DNA from: Bacteroidota bacterium
GTDB taxonomy: Bacteria; Bacteroidota; Bacteroidia; Flavobacteriales; Weeksellaceae
Direction: 5' to 3'
DNA length: 18,189 nucleotides
Assembly: GCA_023411265.1 (NCBI GenBank)
Contig: JAEYOX010000104.1
Coordinates: 1-18,189, forward strand
The notes beneath the pieces were generated by a model. The model saw only the letters and a program-made list of their open reading frames with translations, did not search any database and had not been told where the DNA came from. Both the position numbers and the translations under genes were made by a program. Positions 13,490-18,189 of the stretch are shown piece after piece. Position 1 is the first letter of the stretch; each line of letters begins with the position of its first letter.

Positions 13490-15091
13490 ATGGACAAAAA
13501 AGAACTTCGCAGTTCCATTTTTCGGCATTTGGACGGGATCGTAACTGCTCCGATAGTGGCTACGCTTCACGAAAAAAAAATACTCAACCTTATTAGCCAA
13601 CAAAAAAGAATCACCCTTAGCGACATTTCAGAGTATCTTCCCATCAACGAGGGATATATGAATGTAGCTGTACGTGCTTTGGCCTCTCAGGGTTTTATTG
13701 ATTATCAACTGAATTCCCATACAGATACGGTGGAACTCACTCCTAATGTTCATACTCCTTTTCTCCTTCAGTATGCTTCGCTATATGATAAAGTTATTCC
13801 CTATCTGAAAGAATCTTTACATCCAATTTTTCAGGAATTGGAACAGGGCGCTTTTGAAAAGTTTTTTTATCTTTTTGATGAATTAGACAGAAATTTTGGA
13901 CTTCCGGTTCCTAAGGAAGATCCAGAGAAGAAAGTATTTGCCCAAATTTTAAAGCACCTTGAAGGCTGTCTTGTGGCACCGCTCATTGTCCAGTTGGGAA
14001 TGAATGGAATGTTTCATAAATACTTTATGGAAACCTCTTTCCAGGCGGCAGAGTTTCATAAAAACCCTGAACATTTCGAAAAAATCCTGAATTTTCTGTC
14101 TACTTTGGGATGGTTTACAAAACATCAGAATAATTATAAATTTACCGAAAACGGACTTTATTTTGCGCGCCGTGCAACCTCATACGGAGTTACGGTTTCT
14201 TATCTTCCGATGCTGATGCAGATGACCAGTTTACTTTTTGGAAATCCTGAAAAACTGCGTGATAACAATGAAAGTAAGGAAGAGATTCATGTGGATCGTA
14301 AGATGAATGTGTGGGGAAGCGGTGGTGCACATTCCACTTATTTTCGGGTGGTAACGGATTTTATCATTTCCATTTTTGATCAGCCGATTCATCTGCAGCC
14401 AAAAGGGATTCTGGATATGGGATGTGGAAACGGAGCCTTTATTCAACATATTTTTGAAACCATTGAAAGACATACGCTTCGGGGAAAAATGCTGGAAGAT
14501 TATCCGCTGTTTCTCGTTGGTGCTGATTATAATCAGGCCGCATTAGATGTAACCAGAGCCAATCTTATCAGTAACGATATTTGGGCAAAAGTGATATGGG
14601 GAGATATTGGAAATCCCGATCGGCTGGCCAAAGATTTACAGGAAAATTATGATATTGACCTTTCAGATTTACTGAATATCCGCACTTTTCTGGATCATAA
14701 CCGCATCTGGAAGGAACCGGAAAATATGAATACTGACCGTATTTCTACTTCTAGCGGAGCTTTTGCGTTTCGGGGAAAGAGACTTCCCAATAAATGGGTG
14801 GAGGAAAACCTGAAAGAACATCTGAGTTTATGGCTTCCCTATATAAAAAAGAACGGACTGTTGGTTATCGAACTGCATACATTGGATCCGAAAATTACAA
14901 GCCTGCATTTGGGCGAAACTGCGGCTACGGCTTATGATGCCACCCATGGCTTTTCTGACCAATACATTGTAGAAGTGGATGTTTTCCATAAAATATGTGC
15001 CGAAGTTGGGCTTACTGCGGATAAAAATCTGTTTAAAAAATTCCCTGATTCCGAGTTGGCTACAGTGACGATTAATATGTTGAAAGCTTAA
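13490..15091 (+). CDS. Class I SAM-dependent methyltransferase with duplicated N-terminal module
   Basis: A 533-residue protein with a SAM-binding motif I ILDMGCGNG (307-315) and a Rossmann methyltransferase core from about 285 to 533. The N-terminal part carries two related helical/winged-helix modules. Residues 13-36 (HLDGIVTAPIVATLHEKKIL...) and 156-179 (HLEGCLVAPLIVQLGMNGMF...) align, each followed by a segment resembling the dimerisation/winged-helix part of O-methyltransferases. It is far longer than an ordinary small-molecule methyltransferase. The C-terminal region (HLGETAATAYDATHGFSDQY, about 473-492) reminds me of the stand-alone relatives of the AprA MT1 methyltransferase of polyketide loading modules, but this is recall, not proof. 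The substrate is unknown and no biosynthetic genes lie nearby. No signal peptide. Confidence 0.8.
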   Translation: MDKKELRSSIFRHLDGIVTAPIVATLHEKKILNLISQQKRITLSDISEYLPINEGYMNVAVRALASQGFIDYQLNSHTDTVELTPNVHTPFLLQYASLYDKVIPYLKESLHPIFQELEQGAFEKFFYLFDELDRNFGLPVPKEDPEKKVFAQILKHLEGCLVAPLIVQLGMNGMFHKYFMETSFQAAEFHKNPEHFEKILNFLSTLGWFTKHQNNYKFTENGLYFARRATSYGVTVSYLPMLMQMTSLLFGNPEKLRDNNESKEEIHVDRKMNVWGSGGAHSTYFRVVTDFIISIFDQPIHLQPKGILDMGCGNGAFIQHIFETIERHTLRGKMLEDYPLFLVGADYNQAALDVTRANLISNDIWAKVIWGDIGNPDRLAKDLQENYDIDLSDLLNIRTFLDHNRIWKEPENMNTDRISTSSGAFAFRGKRLPNKWVEENLKEHLSLWLPYIKKNGLLVIELHTLDPKITSLHLGETAATAYDATHGFSDQYIVEVDVFHKICAEVGLTADKNLFKKFPDSELATVTINMLKA

Positions 15092-15093
15092 AA

Positions 15094-15119
15094 AAATCCG
15101 CCTTTTTAGTGACGGATTT
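15094..15119 (-). terminator. Terminator of the phenylacetate gene block
   Basis: AAATCCG (15094-15100) and CGGATTT (15113-15119) form a 7-bp stem with a 12-base loop. Read leftward, the stem runs into a stretch of seven T. It lies between the convergent methyltransferase and hydratase stops and fits the end of the leftward unit. Confidence 0.6.
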
Positions 15120-15144
15120 CTATATATTGATCGATTTTTAGAAA

Positions 15145-15912
15145 TTATTTTGTGCGCAGGCGTTCTTTTATTTTCTGGATATTTTCTTTGGCTGTATCTT
15201 CCAGAATCAGGCTGGCACTCATATAAATTCGTTCAGGCATCAGGTGTTCAAAATGCTCTGTTCCTTCCCAGGAAACTTTTTTGATGAGTGCAAGTGCAGC
15301 GTCGCTACGTGTGGACAGGGTTTCCATAAATTTTTCTAATGCGGTGTCCATCTCCTCAATGCTTGACGAAACCGAATGATAAATATTATGGGTTTTTGCC
15401 CATTCAGCCGATCGGAAATCCGCATCTATGGCCATGGCAGTAAACTGTGATTTCCCAATTTTTCTTTCTACGTAAGGGCCAATGACGAAAGGTCCGATTC
15501 CCAAATTCAGCTCTGTTAACGCTAAAGAAGCATCGCTGGTTGCAAAGCAGTAATCGGCACCGCAGGCAATCCCCACACCGCCGCCGGTAGTTTTTCCCTG
15601 AACCCGAACCACGACAATTTTGCCGCAAGTACGCATGGCGTTCAGAACCTTGGCGAACCCGCCGAAAAATTCCTTGGAAGTTTCCAGTTCGCTGATTTCC
15701 AACAATTCATCAAAACTTGCTCCGGCACAAAAGGCTTTTTCGCCCTCCGATTTCAGAAGGATAGCTTTTACTTCTTTCTTAGCACCTTCTTCTAAGATGG
15801 TTTTGGCCAGCAGTTCTAATATATGTCCGGGCAACGAGTTGCTTTTTGGGGTGCCAAAAGTAATTTCGGTAATTTGATTTTTTATTTCTGAGATAACAAA
15901 AGGTTGTGTCAT
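15145..15912 (-). CDS. Enoyl-CoA hydratase/isomerase family protein
   Basis: Crotonase-fold enzyme of 255 residues, probably acting on a CoA thioester in phenylacetate or related catabolism. The oxyanion-hole segments are FCAGAS (61-66) and GGGVGIACGADY (110-121). Of the two glutamates used by classical hydratases, the second is kept (E134, in LTELNLG) while the first position holds glycine (G114). This fits an isomerase-like or otherwise altered member better than a standard hydratase, so PaaF versus PaaG cannot be decided. It starts 15 bases after the upstream DNA-glycosylase-like gene, in the same run as paaZ, and ends before the hairpin at 15094-15119. Confidence 0.85.
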   Translation of the reverse strand: MTQPFVISEIKNQITEITFGTPKSNSLPGHILELLAKTILEEGAKKEVKAILLKSEGEKAFCAGASFDELLEISELETSKEFFGGFAKVLNAMRTCGKIVVVRVQGKTTGGGVGIACGADYCFATSDASLALTELNLGIGPFVIGPYVERKIGKSQFTAMAIDADFRSAEWAKTHNIYHSVSSSIEEMDTALEKFMETLSTRSDAALALIKKVSWEGTEHFEHLMPERIYMSASLILEDTAKENIQKIKERLRTK

Positions 15913-15927
15913 AATTCATTTTTTATT

Positions 15928-16620
15928 TTAGGATGATTCACGATCAAATTCCAATAAATATTTGTTGATGTAAAGTTCTTTTTCTTTTGATTTATATTGC
16001 TGGATATATCGGGGATGTTCCAGAACCGTTATTTGATCGAACAATTTTTCCCGGTCATTAATTTTTTTCAGGAAAGCAGCATTTTTTACGCCCAGTATAA
16101 AAACTTCTGACGTATCCAATCCTAAGCTGATGTGCTTTTTTAACGATTCTATCATAAAACCCTCAACAGAAGCAAACAGTTCTTTATCATCATAATAATT
16201 AGCATTAACATACACACCATTCTTTCCTTTTTTGGTAATGGCTAATGGGAATGGTGAATTGATGTAAAAATCCCGGTAAAAAACTGCTGTGCCACCGTAA
16301 GCTTTTATCATTTCATACAGAAAGACCGATGACACTTCGTGGGTTCTTGCAGATTTCATTGTGATTCCGCAAGCACTTTCCAGTCTTTTGGTGTCGGTAA
16401 AAGGAACGCCTGTAACGCCAGCTCCGTGCCGGCTCGGATTGATTCCGATCAGGAATCTGCGGCTTCTGTTGTCTCCGTAGAACTTGTCATAGAACTGTTT
16501 CATAACGATGAGCGTTTCGGGATTGTCCAGAAACGGATTCATCACCTGAAAATCCTTAGGAAGCTCACCCTGGTATTTCAGGTTTTTATTGAAAGCGACT
16601 ACTTTTTCTCCGAAATTCAT
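15928..16620 (-). CDS. Uracil-DNA-glycosylase-superfamily protein (DUF4918/SMUG2-like)
   Basis: A 230-residue cytoplasmic protein that probably excises damaged or deaminated bases from DNA. The first motif GINPSRHGAGVTGVPF (59-74) corresponds to the GxxPGxxxxxxxGxPF water-activating loop of SMUG-type glycosylases. EHPRYIQQY (201-209) corresponds to the second, His-Pro DNA-intercalating motif. The middle has the expected alternating alpha/beta pattern. Its ATG is one base from the paaZ stop (TGATATG), so translation is probably coupled. Placement of a DNA-repair-type gene inside a phenylacetate catabolic run is odd. The lesion specificity is unknown, and activity has not been shown by anything in this sequence. 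Confidence 0.8.
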   Translation of the reverse strand: MNFGEKVVAFNKNLKYQGELPKDFQVMNPFLDNPETLIVMKQFYDKFYGDNRSRRFLIGINPSRHGAGVTGVPFTDTKRLESACGITMKSARTHEVSSVFLYEMIKAYGGTAVFYRDFYINSPFPLAITKKGKNGVYVNANYYDDKELFASVEGFMIESLKKHISLGLDTSEVFILGVKNAAFLKKINDREKLFDQITVLEHPRYIQQYKSKEKELYINKYLLEFDRESS

Positions 16621-16621
16621 A

Positions 16622-18189
16622 TCATCCTATTAATCCGAATTGCTCGAAATGATGGGTAAAATGTTTTCTTTGGAACAATTCCCACATCTCCTTGTTTAGC
16701 ATTCCAAAAGTTGCATGATAGTGTTGTGCGTGGGGATTTTCACGATAATAAATCTGAAATTCCTTCAATGAATTTAATAGTTCTTCCTTGGCGCTATCTA
16801 AATTTTTATACCGAAGGACGGGCATTTCTCCTTCTTTCAAGAAAGGATATTGTGCGCCGGGGCGAATTTTTTTGTTCGTGTACAGCCAATCCTGAAGCTT
16901 TTCGGTTTGCTCTTCCGGTATTGGGGCAAAATCTTTCGGATCATTCTTTGCCATGCTATTTCTAACCACTTCTTCCAAATGCTCCACCATCATTTGTGGT
17001 GTCATTTTTCCGAATTTCGATTCCGAATTTTCAGTCAGCCCGTTTAATAGTTTTTTTACAGAGTTGAATTTCAGATCCAAAAACGGTGAGTGTTTGGCCA
17101 CCAGTGTCAAAATTGTGGCCACACAAACGATCTCTTCCCGCTGGTTCACCACTTCTACCAACCATTTTACAACGCCTGAAGGAATATTTCTTCCTTTCAC
17201 CCCACGATTGATTTTTTCTTTTGCTGTCAGGTAAACCGTGATCGTATCTCCGGCATACACAGGCTTGAAGAAACTTGCATTTTCAAGTCCATAGTTTGCG
17301 ATTACAGGGCCTTTTTTTCCGGAAACAAATAATCCGGCAGCCGCAGATAAAATAAAATACCCGTGAGCAACCGGTTGATCGAAAATAGTTCCGGTTAAAC
17401 TGGTTGCATCGGTATGCGCATAAAAATGATCCCAGGAAACATTGGAAAAGTTCACAATATCTGCTTCCGTCACAGTTCTTCCGGCGGTTTCCAGAGAATC
17501 GCCGATTTCTACTTCTTCGAAATATTTTTGGAAAGGATGCTTATCGCTGTATTTTTTATCTGCACCTTGGGTATACATTTTCGTGATTGCCGTGAGGACA
17601 TCCGGAGATCCCTGAATGGCAGTTTTTTGTAAAAAGAAATGAAGCCCGTTCAATCCGCCCATTTCCTCGCCACCTCCGGCTCTTCCCGGACCTCCGTGCA
17701 TAAGGGTAGGCAAGGGTGAACCATGGCCTGTGGATTCCTTGGCGTTATCACGGTTCAAAACAAAAATTCTACCGTGCGCAGACGCCATTTTCCATGAGGT
17801 TTCCGCCACAAATTTTTCATCATGGGAAACAATGGAACCTACTAAGCTCCCTTTTCCGCGTTTTGCAAGTGCTGCTGCTTCTTCTGCGTCTTTATACGGC
17901 ATCAAAGTGGACACAGGACCAAATGCCTCCACTTCATGTGAAATATTCTTTTCAAAAGGCTGATCATTGTAAAATACTTTTGGCGACATGAATGCGCCGC
18001 TTTCAAAATCAGCGTCCAACAGTTCGTGCTTTCCGTCGTAAATAAGCTCAGTTTCAGCTTTCAGCTGATCTATTTTTCCTTCTAAAACTTTCAGTTCTTT
18101 CTTTCCGACTATGGCTCCCATTCTGGTTTCCCTGTTCAGTGGATTTCCGATTCTAGTCTGATCCAGAGCTTTTGACAGTGCATCCTGTA
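16622..18189 (-). CDS. paaZ: Phenylacetate degradation protein PaaZ, 5' end outside window, with extra C-terminal DinB-like domain
   Basis: Bifunctional ring-opening enzyme of the aerobic phenylacetyl-CoA pathway: hydrolytic cleavage of oxepin-CoA by the MaoC-type hydratase domain, then aldehyde oxidation. The reading frame runs to the right edge without a stop (upstream residues include IGNPLNRETR just before the methionine at 18121), so the N-terminal aldehyde dehydrogenase part, with its catalytic Cys and Glu, is mostly missing. Counting from that methionine, the ALDH end runs to about 180 (EAFGPV, GGPGRAGGGEEMGG). The MaoC hydratase domain spans about 195-345 with the D231-x4-H236 catalytic pair (WDHFYAH). 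Residues about 350-499 form an added domain resembling DUF1569/DinB, with MMVEHL (H381) and KHFTHHFEQF (H487, H490, H491). Known PaaZ proteins such as that of E. coli (681 residues) end after MaoC. Confidence 0.93.
   Translation of the reverse strand, partial: QDALSKALDQTRIGNPLNRETRMGAIVGKKELKVLEGKIDQLKAETELIYDGKHELLDADFESGAFMSPKVFYNDQPFEKNISHEVEAFGPVSTLMPYKDAEEAAALAKRGKGSLVGSIVSHDEKFVAETSWKMASAHGRIFVLNRDNAKESTGHGSPLPTLMHGGPGRAGGGEEMGGLNGLHFFLQKTAIQGSPDVLTAITKMYTQGADKKYSDKHPFQKYFEEVEIGDSLETAGRTVTEADIVNFSNVSWDHFYAHTDATSLTGTIFDQPVAHGYFILSAAAGLFVSGKKGPVIANYGLENASFFKPVYAGDTITVYLTAKEKINRGVKGRNIPSGVVKWLVEVVNQREEIVCVATILTLVAKHSPFLDLKFNSVKKLLNGLTENSESKFGKMTPQMMVEHLEEVVRNSMAKNDPKDFAPIPEEQTEKLQDWLYTNKKIRPGAQYPFLKEGEMPVLRYKNLDSAKEELLNSLKEFQIYYRENPHAQHYHATFGMLNKEMWELFQRKHFTHHFEQFGLIG

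Overview
The window looks like chromosomal DNA of a Bacteroidota bacterium of class Flavobacteriia, most likely the Chryseobacterium/Kaistella group (family Weeksellaceae). This is judged from protein resemblance, AT-rich spacers, weak Shine-Dalgarno sites, and several promoter-like sites matching the flavobacterial pattern (TTG, about 19-22 bases, then TAnnTTTG). I see no phage, insertion sequence, CRISPR array, rRNA or replication origin. Most of it is core metabolism and housekeeping, with a few odd arrangements.

Layout, left to right. (1) Leftward genes 28-3701: an NADP-type malic enzyme fused to a phosphotransacetylase-like domain, a BadF/N-acetylglucosamine-kinase-like sugar kinase, and a small hypothetical protein. 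(2) A rightward cluster 3912-7688: GtrA-family membrane protein, PlsC-type acyltransferase, FucP-type sugar transporter, and a DUF3810 membrane protein with a zinc-protease motif that overlaps the transporter. (3) A tRNA locus on the minus strand (about 7929-8247): promoter, leader with direct repeats, tRNA-Met(CAU), a decayed tRNA-like copy and a terminator. (4) A leftward housekeeping run, transcribed greA, HIT protein, clpX, then a secreted TlpA-like thioredoxin whose start codon abuts the clpX stop. (5) A divergent promoter palindrome, then rightward genes for a degenerate Rieske-like lipoprotein and D-aminoacyl-tRNA deacylase. (6) A leftward lipoprotein and a rightward 533-residue methyltransferase with a duplicated N-terminal module. 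(7) A leftward phenylacetate-catabolism block entering from the right edge: paaZ (5' end outside the window), a uracil-DNA-glycosylase-like gene (DUF4918/SMUG2-like), and an enoyl-CoA hydratase/isomerase.

The most unusual part is region 7. PaaZ appears to carry an extra C-terminal DinB/DUF1569-like domain after its MaoC hydratase domain. Its stop codon is one base from the start of a DNA-repair-type gene, which is followed 15 bases later by the crotonase. Phenylacetate breakdown through the epoxide/oxepin route makes reactive intermediates. A catabolic enzyme fused to a possible metal/thiol-transferase fold and coupled to a DNA-repair-like gene is therefore a testable protection hypothesis, not an established one. 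Secondary points of interest are a terminator-like hairpin in the greA leader, the 15-bp divergent promoter palindrome, and the decayed tRNA locus.
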